Assembly: GCA_029550965.1 (NCBI GenBank)
Contig: JAKPGJ010000003.1
Coordinates: 1 to 64,000 of the forward strand
Direction of reading: 5' to 3'
Origin: Bacillota bacterium
Lineage (GTDB): Bacteria; Bacillota; Clostridia; Oscillospirales; CAG-382
DNA length: 64,000 bases
Shown: piece after piece, positions 23,944-32,308 of the stretch
How positions within the stretch are numbered: the stretch's first letter is position 1
Layout of the letters: each line of letters begins with the position of its first letter
Notes under the pieces: model-generated
What the model saw: only the letters and a program-made list of their open reading frames with translations
What the model was told of the DNA's origin: nothing
The model's database searches: none
Made by a program: the position numbers and the translations under genes

Positions 23944-26520
23944 GTGAAGAGACTTTTGGCTATCTTTTTGGCATTCCTTTTATTTACGCTCGGTTCCTGT
24001 GGAACGGAACCGCCGGACGAACCGCAGATATCGGAGGAGACATCGGAGACTTCGAACGGGGGAGCCGAGCCTGCGATCGCGATTTACCCCAAAGCGCAAA
24101 ACCTGACTGTAAAAAACAAACAGCTAAAGCTGGAGAAAGTCAGTGTCACATCCGACGACACAACCGATCAAAACGCGTTAAACGCGCTGACGGCGCTGCT
24201 GAAAAGCAACAACGTTGAAGTTTCGGACGGCTCGGATGTGAAAATCTACCTCGGCGCAAACCATTCCGTTTCTCCCGAAGGAGAGGGATATTACATAAAC
24301 ACGGAGGGGCCGGACATTGTGCTGGCTTCCAAAGGCGCGGACGGACAGTTTTATGCGGTTCAGACGCTGAAATATCTGTTGAACGGCAACGCTCTCGAAG
24401 CGGCGGAAATCGAAGACGCGCCGGATTTTCCCATCAGAGGGGTTGTAGAAGGCTTTTACGGCACGCCGTGGTCGCATGAGAACCGGCTCTCGATGATCGC
24501 GTTTTTAGGCAGGTACAAAATGAACACCTACATGTTCGCGCCGAAGGACGACCCGAAGCACCGCGAGCGCTGGCGCGAGCTTTATAACGACGAGGAAAAA
24601 GAAAAGCTGCGCGAACTGGTAAACGCCTGCAAAGTAAACAGCGTCAACTTTGTCTATGCGATCGCGCCCGGTCTGGACATGGATTTCGGAAGCGGCTATC
24701 AAAGCGATAAAGCAAGACTGATTGAAAAATGCGATTCGCTGTACGAACTGGGAGTCCGGCACTTTGCGATTCTGCTCGACGACCTTCCGGAGCGTACGGC
24801 GCAAACGGCGGAATATCACGCAAGGCTTGTGAACGATTTCCGAAACGAATTTTACGTCAAGCATGCGGATTTAGCCGAGTTGATATGCATTTTTGCCGAG
24901 TATTACGACACCGTTGTAACCGAAGAATACACGAACACCGTTGCCGCGTCCTTGAACGATAAAGTTTACGTAATGTGGACCGGCTCGTCGCTCGCTTTAA
25001 AAATGTCGGCGGCGGATTTTGAAAAATCAAACGCGATTTACGGCAGAAAGATGCTTTTGTGGTGGAACTATCCGGTGAACGACTACGTCGAGGGCTGTTT
25101 GTTCACGGACGGCGTGAAGAACCTGCACAGTAATCTGAAAAACGCCGTTTCGGGGTTCTTATCCAACCCGATGAACCAGGCGGAAGCGTCCAAGATACCT
25201 TTGTTCACGCTCGCGGATTATCTGTGGAACCCTTCGAAGTATGTTTATAAAGACAGTTTCAAAGCCGCGTTGACGACGCTGCACCCGGATACCTACGAAT
25301 CGGTTCAGAAAATCTGCGAGAACTCGTACGCCAACAATTTAAACGGCGAAACCGATTCGGTCGTGTTTTATAACTATGTCAACGCTTATATCAACGAAGC
25401 GAGCAACGGAAAATTTGACGGCAGCGCCGCGAACAAGCTATACGCGGAGTTCGAAAAGCTGAAAAACGCGGTTGCCGATATAAAGGAAAACTACAAAAAC
25501 ACCCCGTTCGTCGCCGAAATCACGCCGTGGCTGGATAAAGCGGATTTAACGGCGAGCATGGGCATGAATCTGATGAAGGCTTTGCAAGCCGACGACGAGG
25601 AGACATTCTGGAAGCACTGCGCACTTTTCTATGCCGACAAAGAAAAGTATGACGCGAACACCGCAGGATTTAGCAGATATGTCCTGACCCCTTTTCTGAC
25701 CGAAAAAGCGACGGATTGGCTGGCGAGCGGCGGAGAAAAGCTCTTGTCAAAGAATAAGCAAAATATCGAAATAAGCGTTACGAAGAGCAAAGCGGTCGCG
25801 AGCAGTTCTCTCGGCTGGTATCAGGATTACGATATACGCTACGCGACGGACGATGACGATAAAACCTATTACTGGTCTGCCGGAGCGGCTACCGAAGGTT
25901 ACTGGATTATGCTTGATTTGGGCAAGGTAGAGAAGGTCCGCAACATCGTTTTAAAATCCGGCTGCGACAGTTATGGCGCGGATTACCTGCGCAAAGGGCA
26001 GATGCAGTACTCTTTGGACGGCGTTGAATGGTTCGACGTCGGCGGCGTCCAGACAGCCAAAGTCGTAGCTCTGTCCGGATTGGACATCGAGTGCCGATAT
26101 GTGCGATACCTGTCCGTTTCAAAGCAGGATTACTGGATGACCGTTTCGGATTTTGCCGTCAATGTGGATGTAACCTGCAAGGAAGTTTCGGGCGGTCCGT
26201 ACGGAGAATATACGTGCGAAGCGTATAGAATGCTGGACAACGATTTGACTACGTTTTACAGAAGAGAGAGAGCGCCCGCGGCAGGGGAGACCCTTACCAT
26301 TCATTCCATTCCGAAAGACGCGGCAAAAATGACGGTTTTGCAGTCGTCGCTGTGCGGCGCCGACGTCATACTGATTGCAGGCGGAAAAGAAACCAAACTC
26401 GGAACGCTCGATCAGTATTACAATACGTTTAATCTTCCAGCCGACGGAAGCGCGGACGCCGTCGTTTTCAAATGGCACGGCGACACGATTCCTTATATCA
26501 ACGAAGTAACGTTTCGGTAA
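23944..26520 (+). CDS. GH84 beta-N-acetylglucosaminidase (O-GlcNAcase/NagJ-like) lipoprotein
   Basis: The start is GTG at 23944, 5 nt after TTGGAGG. The 858-residue product begins with a lipoprotein signal (LFTLGSC, Cys ~21), so it is anchored outside the membrane. An N-terminal GH20b-like domain leads to the GH84 barrel, with GVVEGFYGTPWSHENRL near residue 165 and the catalytic Asp-Asp pair in FAILLDDLPE (about 278). These enzymes use the acetamido group of GlcNAc in catalysis and cut terminal beta-GlcNAc from mucin, hyaluronan or O-GlcNAc proteins. From about residue 600 there is an F5/8-type C (CBM32-like) domain that binds sugars (AAATEGYWIMLDLG-type), followed by a second beta-rich domain. 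All key residues are present. It fits with the HexNAc genes at 60-64 kb. Confidence 0.92.
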   Translation: MKRLLAIFLAFLLFTLGSCGTEPPDEPQISEETSETSNGGAEPAIAIYPKAQNLTVKNKQLKLEKVSVTSDDTTDQNALNALTALLKSNNVEVSDGSDVKIYLGANHSVSPEGEGYYINTEGPDIVLASKGADGQFYAVQTLKYLLNGNALEAAEIEDAPDFPIRGVVEGFYGTPWSHENRLSMIAFLGRYKMNTYMFAPKDDPKHRERWRELYNDEEKEKLRELVNACKVNSVNFVYAIAPGLDMDFGSGYQSDKARLIEKCDSLYELGVRHFAILLDDLPERTAQTAEYHARLVNDFRNEFYVKHADLAELICIFAEYYDTVVTEEYTNTVAASLNDKVYVMWTGSSLALKMSAADFEKSNAIYGRKMLLWWNYPVNDYVEGCLFTDGVKNLHSNLKNAVSGFLSNPMNQAEASKIPLFTLADYLWNPSKYVYKDSFKAALTTLHPDTYESVQKICENSYANNLNGETDSVVFYNYVNAYINEASNGKFDGSAANKLYAEFEKLKNAVADIKENYKNTPFVAEITPWLDKADLTASMGMNLMKALQADDEETFWKHCALFYADKEKYDANTAGFSRYVLTPFLTEKATDWLASGGEKLLSKNKQNIEISVTKSKAVASSSLGWYQDYDIRYATDDDDKTYYWSAGAATEGYWIMLDLGKVEKVRNIVLKSGCDSYGADYLRKGQMQYSLDGVEWFDVGGVQTAKVVALSGLDIECRYVRYLSVSKQDYWMTVSDFAVNVDVTCKEVSGGPYGEYTCEAYRMLDNDLTTFYRRERAPAAGETLTIHSIPKDAAKMTVLQSSLCGADVILIAGGKETKLGTLDQYYNTFNLPADGSADAVVFKWHGDTIPYINEVTFR

Positions 26521-26526
26521 AAAAAG

Positions 26527-26562
26527 AGTCCTTGAAAGCAATTTGCTTTCAAGGACTTTTGC
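26527..26562 (+). terminator. Rho-independent terminator after the GH84 gene
   Basis: agtccttgaaagc-aattt-gctttcaaggact is a perfect 13-bp stem followed by TTT. Confidence 0.85.
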
Positions 26563-26579
26563 TTTATTCAATACTTGTA

Positions 26580-26857
26580 CGGAGGCAGATCTGACAGTCC
26601 GCTGGACTGTCATTCAACACCCGCCCTTCAAATCCTGCCTCGCTATGCTAAAAAAGCAAAAAAGAAACGTTGCAAGCTATGCTTACAACGCTTCCTCTTT
26701 TTGGTTGCGGAGGCAGGATTTGCCCGCCTGCAAAGCGGAGCTGTGGCGGGGTCTGACAGTCCGCCGGACTGTCATTCAACACCCGCCCTTCAAATCCTGC
26801 CTCGCCATGCTGGAATAAAAAAGAACGTTGCATGTTTACACACGCAACGTCCTTTTT
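26580..26857. repeat. ~160-bp tandem duplication built from the 3' end of tRNA-fMet and a palindrome
   Basis: Two copies about 160 bp apart share: a piece of the tRNA 3' end (ggttgcggaggcaggattt, intact at 26709 and again in the real tRNA at 26859), the palindrome tgacagtccg-c-cggactgtca (26752 copy; 26592 copy with a 3-nt centre), attcaacacccgcccttcaa, and an acgttgca...hairpin with a T-run. The first copy is less complete at its start. Mismatches between copies show some age. ORFs called here in the track are artefacts of the repeat. It could come from imprecise duplication or from integration events at the tRNA end. Confidence 0.75.
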
Positions 26858-26934
<77 letters not shown>

Positions 26935-26972
26935 ATATATATTTGTGTTCGAAAAGGCTGATTTTTAAAAAA

Positions 26973-27061
26973 TGGTGCCGGAAACCGGGCTCGAACCGGT
27001 ACGAGATTTGAGTCTCACGGGATTTTAAGTCCCGGGCGTCTGCCAATTCCGCCACTCCGGC
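26973..27061 (-). tRNA. tRNA-Leu (UAA)
   Basis: The minus strand gives an 89-nt class II tRNA with a long variable arm (TGAGACTCAAATCTCGTA), anticodon loop CTTAAAA (anticodon TAA), T arm GGTTCGAGCCC and encoded CCA. It lies 38 nt upstream of tRNA-fMet and shares its promoter. Confidence 0.95.
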
Positions 27062-27076
27062 GTCGACCGCTTGATT

Positions 27077-27105
27077 ATAATAACACAAGACGAACGCATT
27101 GTCAA
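27077..27105 (-). promoter_or_regulatory. Promoter of the tRNA-Leu/tRNA-fMet operon
   Basis: Minus strand TTGACA (27105-27100), a 17-bp spacer and TATTAT (27082-27077), 15 nt before tRNA-Leu. Confidence 0.8.
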
Positions 27106-27177
27106 GGGAATAGACAAAGATTTTTATATAAAATCAGGCGCGCCGATTTGTGAAATGTGACGAAAGGAAAAAACGCT

Positions 27178-27238
27178 AAAAAAAGTACGCATTCGGAGCG
27201 GGAAACTGCAGGAGCGCCCCGGCTTTTCTCCGAATGCG
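27178..27238 (-). terminator. Rho-independent terminator after the TrxB-like gene
   Basis: The minus strand has cgcattcggag and ctccgaatgcg, a perfect 11-bp stem with extra pairing inside, followed by TACTTTTTTT. It lies 11 nt past the stop. Confidence 0.85.
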
Positions 27239-27248
27239 AAAGAATACA

Positions 27249-28115
27249 TTAGCTTTTCGCTTTTTTTCTGACAAACTCAATCGCGCTGAGCGCGGCCTTC
27301 GCGCCTTCGCCGACCGCGACCGAAACCTGCAGAACGCCGCCGATACAGTCGCCGGCTGCAAACAGACCGGGTACGTTCGTACGCATTTTCTCGTCCACCA
27401 CGATACTGTTTCCCGAAATTTCAACGCCGAGCTTGCGGGCAAAATCCGTCGCGGCCGCCGTCCCGATCGCAACAAAGACGCCGGCGACGGGGATTTCGGC
27501 GCCGGCGGTCAGCCTGACGCCGCCTACCTTTTCTTCGCCATAAATCTCGGCGATTGGGGTTTCGATAATCCTTACGGTATCGGGGAACGAAGCGGTCAGC
27601 GGCGAGCCGTTTGTAAAGAGGGTCACGCTCGAGCAGGTATGAAGCAGTTCGCTGGCCTCATGCAGCGCGTACTCGCCGCTGCCGATGACGGCGACGGGTT
27701 TTTGTCTGTAAAAGAACGCGTCGCATACGGCGCAGTAGCTGACGCCTTTGCCCTCGAACTCTGTTATTCCTTTGATTTTCAGCTTTTTTCTCGGCGCGCC
27801 GGTTGTCAGAATAACCGCCTGGGCCCGGTAAACGCTGTTTTTGGCGGTAACGGTAAAATCGCCGTCCCACTGCACATCCGTAACCTCGTCGGTTATCAGC
27901 TCGGCGCCCAGCCTTTTCGCCTGCTCGATGCCGACCATAATCAGCTCGCGGCCGCTCAAAGGCCGTTCCAAACCGAAATAGTTTTCGATTTTTTCCGCTT
28001 TTTCCAGAGAACCGTTGTCCAGTCCGATGACGGTCGTCGTCATGCCCGCGCGCCTTGCGTACAGCGCCGCGGACAGGCCGGCAGGTCCTCGTCCGATGAT
28101 GATAATATCCTTCAT
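27249..28115 (-). CDS. trxB: Thioredoxin reductase-like FAD/NAD(P) oxidoreductase
   Basis: The 288-residue protein has the FAD loop GRGPAGLSAALYARRAG, the redox-active CAVC (about residue 132), the NAD(P) loop AVIGSGEYALHEA and the C-terminal FAD site GLFAAGDCIGGVLQ. These are the parts of a low-molecular-weight TrxB, slightly shorter than the usual 305-315 residues. The NAD(P) loop is GSGEYA, where thioredoxin reductases usually have GGGDSA, and the HRR motif for NADPH is not evident. It may therefore be an NADH- or ferredoxin-linked variant. It is a single-gene unit, divergent from metF. Confidence 0.88.
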   Translation of the reverse strand: MKDIIIIGRGPAGLSAALYARRAGMTTTVIGLDNGSLEKAEKIENYFGLERPLSGRELIMVGIEQAKRLGAELITDEVTDVQWDGDFTVTAKNSVYRAQAVILTTGAPRKKLKIKGITEFEGKGVSYCAVCDAFFYRQKPVAVIGSGEYALHEASELLHTCSSVTLFTNGSPLTASFPDTVRIIETPIAEIYGEEKVGGVRLTAGAEIPVAGVFVAIGTAAATDFARKLGVEISGNSIVVDEKMRTNVPGLFAAGDCIGGVLQVSVAVGEGAKAALSAIEFVRKKAKS

Positions 28116-28229
28116 TTGTCTATCCTCTGCCCGTTTTTTAATATATAAAATTATATGCGAAAACAGCTTTTTTTACAGTAACAAAGTCACAAATTTCAAC
28201 ATCGAAAAGAATTGCGGCGGATAAAACTG

Positions 28230-28258
28230 TTGTAAACATTTCGTTTTTATGGTATAGT
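28230..28258 (+). promoter_or_regulatory. Promoter of metF
   Basis: TTGTAA, a 17-bp spacer and TATAGT (28253-28258), 40 bp before the start codon. Confidence 0.7.
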
Positions 28259-28297
28259 AAAGCAGTAACAGGTAAAAAATGAAACGGAGTATTGAAA

Positions 28298-29161
28298 ATG
28301 AAAATACCCTCTCTGTTCAAGAATAAAAAGCCGGTGCTGTCTTTTGAGATTTTCCCGCCAAAGCGGGGCGGGACGCTTACCAACATCAACGAAACGATCA
28401 AAGCGCTAAAAGCGCTGGAACCCGACTACATAAGCGTGACTTTCGGCACCGGGGGAAGCGGAAACCAGCCGCTGACGTTAGAAGTGGCGCGCGCCATGAA
28501 AGAGGAGTACGGAATCGAGCCGCTGGTGCACCTTACCTGCATCAACCATTCCAAAGCGGAAATAGACAGCCTGCTCAAACAGATGGAGGAGTACGGGCTT
28601 CGTAATATTTTGGCGCTCAGAGGCGACCGAAACCCGGACATTCCGCCCCGGAACGATTTTCAGCACGCGAGCGACCTGATCGAGTACATCAAAAGCAGGG
28701 GAGATTTTTCCATTTCCGGCGCGTGCTACCCGGAAGGGCATCCCGAATGCGACAGCATTATTCAGGACACCCTGAACCTGAAGAAAAAAGTGGATACGGG
28801 CGCAGAGCACCTTATCACGCAGCTTTTCTTTGACAACAACCTTTTTTACGCGTTTCAGGAGCGCGCCGCGCTTGCGGGCATTGATGTCCCGATCGACGCC
28901 GGAATCATGCCGGTGGTCAACAAAAAGCAGATCGAGCGCATGGTTACGCTGTGCGGGGCCAGCCTGCCCGCCAAGTTTGTGCGCATGATGAACAAGTACG
29001 AGGATAAGCCCGAAGCGCTCAAGGACGCCGGCATCGCTTACGCCGTCGACCAGATTATCGACCTGATTTCGCACGGCGTGGACGGCATTCATCTATACAC
29101 CATGAACAATCCCGAGATTGCGGAACGCATCTGCAAGGGCTTTATAAATCTGATAAAGTAG
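28298..29161 (+). CDS. metF: Methylenetetrahydrofolate reductase
   Basis: MetF is a flavin TIM-barrel enzyme that reduces 5,10-methylene-THF to 5-methyl-THF for methionine synthesis, or serves one-carbon flow in acetogens. The ATG at 28298 has CGGAG upstream. The 287-residue protein has the Glu of LSFEIFPPKRGG, a key catalytic residue, then VHLTCINHSKAEI and the folate-site LALRGDRNPDIP. The length is that of bacterial MetF. It is followed after 9 bp by a Nudix gene. Confidence 0.94.
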   Translation: MKIPSLFKNKKPVLSFEIFPPKRGGTLTNINETIKALKALEPDYISVTFGTGGSGNQPLTLEVARAMKEEYGIEPLVHLTCINHSKAEIDSLLKQMEEYGLRNILALRGDRNPDIPPRNDFQHASDLIEYIKSRGDFSISGACYPEGHPECDSIIQDTLNLKKKVDTGAEHLITQLFFDNNLFYAFQERAALAGIDVPIDAGIMPVVNKKQIERMVTLCGASLPAKFVRMMNKYEDKPEALKDAGIAYAVDQIIDLISHGVDGIHLYTMNNPEIAERICKGFINLIK

Positions 29162-29170
29162 CTTTTGAAC

Positions 29171-29584
29171 ATGCAGGGTTATAACTTAATTGTATTGTAC
29201 GATCCTTCCTGCGAGCGCATCCTTATGTGCAGGCGCAAAAAGGACCCCTATAACGGTTTATACAACCTGATCGGCGGCAAGATCGAACCGGGCGAGGACC
29301 ATCTCGAAGCCGCCTACCGGGAGCTGTACGAGGAAACCGGAGTGGGGAAAGAAAGCGTCGACCTGATTCACCTGATGGATTTTACCTATTATCTGCAGGA
29401 CTGCTACGTGGAGGTTTACGCGGGCAGGCTGAAAAAGGAGGTTTTTGTCTCCGGCGACGAAAACGAGCTTTTCTGGTCGGATTTGAACCATGACTTTTTT
29501 AATATGAAGCTGTACGCCGGGGAAGGGAACATCGGGCATATCCTTGAGCAGGTGAACATGTACGCGGACAGGATACTAAAATAA
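29171..29584 (+). CDS. Nudix hydrolase
   Basis: The ATG at 29171 lies 9 bp past metF, so it is translationally coupled. The 137-residue protein has the complete Nudix box GKIEPGEDHLEAAYRELYEE plus TGV (G-x5-E-x7-RE-x2-EE-x-G), which binds Mg and cleaves a nucleoside diphosphate linked to another group. N-terminal CRRKKDPYNGLYNLIGG is typical of the 8-oxo-dGTPase-like group. The real substrate is unknown. Confidence 0.9.
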   Translation: MQGYNLIVLYDPSCERILMCRRKKDPYNGLYNLIGGKIEPGEDHLEAAYRELYEETGVGKESVDLIHLMDFTYYLQDCYVEVYAGRLKKEVFVSGDENELFWSDLNHDFFNMKLYAGEGNIGHILEQVNMYADRILK

Positions 29585-29613
29585 AAAAAGCAGGGCCGGA
29601 TGATCCGTCCCTG
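29583..29613 (-). terminator. Terminator of the cold-shock gene
   Basis: Minus strand cagggacgga-tca-tccggccctg (one mismatch) followed by CTTTTTTT. It lies 85 nt past the csp stop and right against the Nudix stop codon, so it separates two converging units. Confidence 0.7.
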
Positions 29614-29697
29614 TAAAAACACAAAAAATATATCTTTTTAGAGCTTAATATTTAAGGTTTACACTCTGTGAAAGCAGTGTTTTTGAAAAATGCCGGT

Positions 29698-29910
29698 TTA
29701 CGCTAAGGTGACGTTTGCGGCTCTGAGCTTTCCTTTGCCTTTCGGATCGTTCTCTACGTCGAACAGAACCTTCTGACCTTCTTTTAAGGTCTTGTAGCCT
29801 TCTGTCTGAATCGCCGAGAAATGAACGAAAATGTCATCTCCGCCCGCGTCGTTGGAAATAAATCCATAGCCTTTTTCTGCGTTAAACCACTTAACTGTAC
29901 CCTTGTTCAT
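29698..29910 (-). CDS. Cold-shock protein, CspA family
   Basis: The 70-residue OB-fold protein binds single-stranded RNA and DNA and melts RNA structure. It has both RNA-binding motifs, RNP1 (KGYGFIS) and RNP2 (DIFVHFSA), and starts [19 protein letters not shown] lies 6 nt before this ATG, so the four extra track codons are not used. The ~120-nt leader is long and structured, as is usual for cold-shock genes. Confidence 0.96.
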   Translation of the reverse strand: MNKGTVKWFNAEKGYGFISNDAGGDDIFVHFSAIQTEGYKTLKEGQKVLFDVENDPKGKGKLRAANVTLA

Positions 29911-29949
29911 TGGTACCTCCAAAATAAAAATTACTTATTCCTGATAGAA

Positions 29950-30009
29950 CAAAAACTCACACTTGCTGCAATCATCGAAACGAACAATGACCACAACAAA
30001 GTGTGAGTT
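29950..30009 (-). promoter_or_regulatory. Leader stem-loop of the cold-shock gene (attenuator-like)
   Basis: In the csp leader RNA, AACTCACACTT pairs perfectly with AAGTGTGAGTT around a 34-nt loop, and the 3' arm runs into TTTTTGTTC. This has the form of an intrinsic terminator placed about 20 nt after the start of transcription and 40 nt before the gene. It could be a temperature-sensitive attenuator or a leader hairpin. Confidence 0.55.
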
Positions 30010-30035
30010 CATAGATACTTTCGGAATATACTAAA

Positions 30036-30064
30036 AGTATATCATGTTCGTTCAGGTTTGTCAA
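30036..30064 (-). promoter_or_regulatory. Promoter of the cold-shock gene
   Basis: Minus strand TTGACA (30064-30059), a 17-bp spacer and TATACT (30041-30036). This places the RNA start near 30030 and gives a leader of about 120 nt. Confidence 0.8.
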
Positions 30065-30135
30065 TAGAAATATTGTCTGATATTAGTATATCTAAAAAAA
30101 ACTATAATATTCCATTTTTTATTTGAGGTGGAACT

Positions 30136-31566
30136 TTGCAGCAGGATAACAACGTAGGCTTCATCTCTGAGGAATTCGAGAAAAACGTAAAAGCGTTTGC
30201 CTTGTCCGACGAACGGCGTCCCTTTTACAAATTTTCCGAATCCTATTTCAGAGAGGACATAAAAGAGAAAAAAGGTTATGTATATTACAGCCAAGCCGTG
30301 CTCGTGTTTGCTTACAGCTTTGAGAAGCAAGCGTACGCGCCCAAGAGCGTTCTGGAATGCCGGGTCTGCTTTCTGAAGGACCATACAGCGTTCGAGTATC
30401 CGTTTTACGACGTGCTCGGCGTGCTCAATCCGAGTGATTTTCAATGCTATATTTTCCCGTACATAGAATGCGCCGAGCGGATGCGGAATTGCTTTTCCTT
30501 TCTTGCGAACGCCGTGAAACGGTACCTGCCGGATATTTTAGCTGTCGCCGAGGACGAGAAAAAGCTCGAGCTATTAAAAGCAGAGCGTACTGAAAACCTA
30601 AAAGCAATGTTCGGCAGATTCTACGCTTGGATGGACGAAAGCGACAGCGAAACGAGCGATTTCTTTAACGAGAATTATTATTCGCTGTATCGTCTCTCTT
30701 TTTCCGACAGAAGGTACAACCATTTTCTTACGGGGAACTATAAAAAAGCGAAAAAGGAGTATTTGAAAGTAAAACGGCTGCTCGGGTACGAAAAGCGGCT
30801 TTTTGCGTTTATGCAGAGTCTTTCGCCCGGCGAAAAGTATGAAGCGGCGCCGCCCGAGCTGAACACGCTGGACGAAGGGCTGAAAGAAGTAAAAGGAAAA
30901 CTCGGATTGAGCGTTTTGTTGTTCTCGCTCTTCTGCATCACGCCGTTTTTAACTGCGGTTTTTACGTTTCTATACCTGCTGATGGTAAGGCTTGTTTATA
31001 TAGACGCATTGTACGTGACGAACTTTGGTCCGATAGCGGCTTTGGAAATGATGTTGCCGGCAATTTTGGTTTCAATTCTGCTCTCGTATTTTCTGCGCAG
31101 AAAAATATCAAGGCTTTTATTCCCGAAAAAGCATGAAAAGAACTGTCAGTACGACAGCATTCTGAACCGAGCGCACGAGGAACGCTTGATGCGCAAACTC
31201 ACATATGTGCTTGCGACCGGCTGTTTGATTTTTCTGTTTTTGACCATCAACAAAAACCTTGTTTTCTACGAGGACGGGTTTAAGGACAATCTGAAGTTTT
31301 TCTCGCTTAAGAGCGAGTATATAGGTTATGACAGCGTCGATTCGATCTGGGAGATTTCGGAAAAGAAGAACAGCTTAGGGATGCAGATGGACAACCGCTA
31401 TTATATCATTTTGTTAAAGAACGGCAGAAAGCTGAATTACGCATACGATGTTTCCGATTCTCAGTTCGAGAAAAAAATCGTTCCGCTGCTTGCCGAAAAG
31501 GGTGTTAAAATCTGTTACGCTGTTACAGAGGACGAGGTCAAATTAACCAGAAGCTTTCATAGCTAA
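30136..31566 (+). CDS. Membrane protein of unknown function (476 aa)
   Basis: The start is TTG, with GAGGTGG 5 nt upstream. The first ~260 residues are soluble and charged, with many aromatic residues (FYKFSESYFREDIKEKKGYV). Then come two close membrane helices (LSVLLFSLFCITPFLTAVFTFLYL and IAALEMMLPAILVSILLSYFL), a basic loop, a third helix (YVLATGCLIFLFLTI) and a C-terminal ~110-residue domain. That domain has a PH-like pattern (SEYIGYDSVDSIWEISEKKN, then YYIILLKNGRKLNY). I do not recognise the family. It is a lone gene, divergent from csp. Confidence 0.65.
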   Translation: MQQDNNVGFISEEFEKNVKAFALSDERRPFYKFSESYFREDIKEKKGYVYYSQAVLVFAYSFEKQAYAPKSVLECRVCFLKDHTAFEYPFYDVLGVLNPSDFQCYIFPYIECAERMRNCFSFLANAVKRYLPDILAVAEDEKKLELLKAERTENLKAMFGRFYAWMDESDSETSDFFNENYYSLYRLSFSDRRYNHFLTGNYKKAKKEYLKVKRLLGYEKRLFAFMQSLSPGEKYEAAPPELNTLDEGLKEVKGKLGLSVLLFSLFCITPFLTAVFTFLYLLMVRLVYIDALYVTNFGPIAALEMMLPAILVSILLSYFLRRKISRLLFPKKHEKNCQYDSILNRAHEERLMRKLTYVLATGCLIFLFLTINKNLVFYEDGFKDNLKFFSLKSEYIGYDSVDSIWEISEKKNSLGMQMDNRYYIILLKNGRKLNYAYDVSDSQFEKKIVPLLAEKGVKICYAVTEDEVKLTRSFHS

Positions 31567-31611
31567 ACTCGCGGCTTCTAATTCTGCTGGGTTCCAGTCG
31601 CGATTCATCAT
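31543..31611 (-). CDS. Micropeptide, probably truncated
   Basis: This 22-codon frame on the minus strand (MMNRDWNPAELEAASLAMKASG) has an ideal AAGGAGGTGAT site. It resembles the start of small clostridial proteins of about 35 residues of the type 'NRxWxxEELEAASxAMKAxG-HMSYEEF'. Here it stops right after AMKASG, inside the antisense 3' end of the 476-aa gene. It may be a cut-off remnant at the left edge of the restriction island. The family name is not known to me. Confidence 0.4.
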   Translation of the reverse strand: MMNRDWNPAELEAASLAMKASG

Positions 31612-31700
31612 ATCACCTCCTTGAGGTAGTATAAAAAAATGCTGATGGCCTCGGTGTTACGTTGAGTGAATTGTTTATAGGATTATAAGGAGAACACGAA

Positions 31701-32270
31701 ATGAAATACTCAATTAAGAACGAAGAGATTGAAATTTATAACGAAAGCGGTTCATTTTCTTTCCCAAAATACACCTCTCAGTTAATAAATTGGGCTAATC
31801 AAAATGCTCAAGGGACTCGCCCAGTAGTGGTTGGACAGATGTCAGATCTCTTTCAGGAATTTCTTGAATCCGATGAAGAAAAAACGATTGATGGCTGGCG
31901 CCGTTGGTATACACATAGGTACCCGGACGCATTTGATAAAGCAACTGCAAAGATTTGGATACAAATTAACAATTTGCGAACTGCAATACAACTTATTGAT
32001 AAAGATATGGTCGAAAAATGGGTTGAAGATCTTGTTATCAATAAAACTTTTAATGGTTTATACGTCCAAAAGGCGATATTGGCGTCACTCGCAAAGAAAA
32101 AGGGTACTACATATCGCCTCGCTACTTCAGAAGAAGAAAGTAAAGGTATTGATGGCTACGTTGGAGATGTCCCCTATTCTATTAAACCGGACACTTATAA
32201 AACAATGGGGCGTTTATCTGAAGCCATTGACGTAAAAATGATTTATTATAGTAAACAAAAACAGGTCTGA
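31701..32270 (+). CDS. MjaI-like type II restriction endonuclease
   Basis: The 189-residue product shows the features I know from the MjaI restriction family: FPKYTSQLINWANQNAQGTR and VVGQMSDLF near the N-terminus, and EESKGIDGYVGDVPYSIKP near the C-terminus, which is the likely metal-binding region. MjaI cuts CTAG; that target is inferred from the family. ATAAGGAG lies before the ATG. The gene is AT-rich compared with its surroundings and faces a DNA methyltransferase gene, as expected of a restriction-modification pair. There is a decayed gene between them. Confidence 0.75.
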   Translation: MKYSIKNEEIEIYNESGSFSFPKYTSQLINWANQNAQGTRPVVVGQMSDLFQEFLESDEEKTIDGWRRWYTHRYPDAFDKATAKIWIQINNLRTAIQLIDKDMVEKWVEDLVINKTFNGLYVQKAILASLAKKKGTTYRLATSEEESKGIDGYVGDVPYSIKPDTYKTMGRLSEAIDVKMIYYSKQKQV

Positions 32271-32308
32271 AGATAGAAGTAGAAGAATAATAAAGAGGGA
32301 AATGTACT

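Noticed and set aside
27234-28148. 304-codon plus ORF opposite the TrxB-like gene
   Set aside because: Mirror frame; TrxB motifs are on the minus strand.
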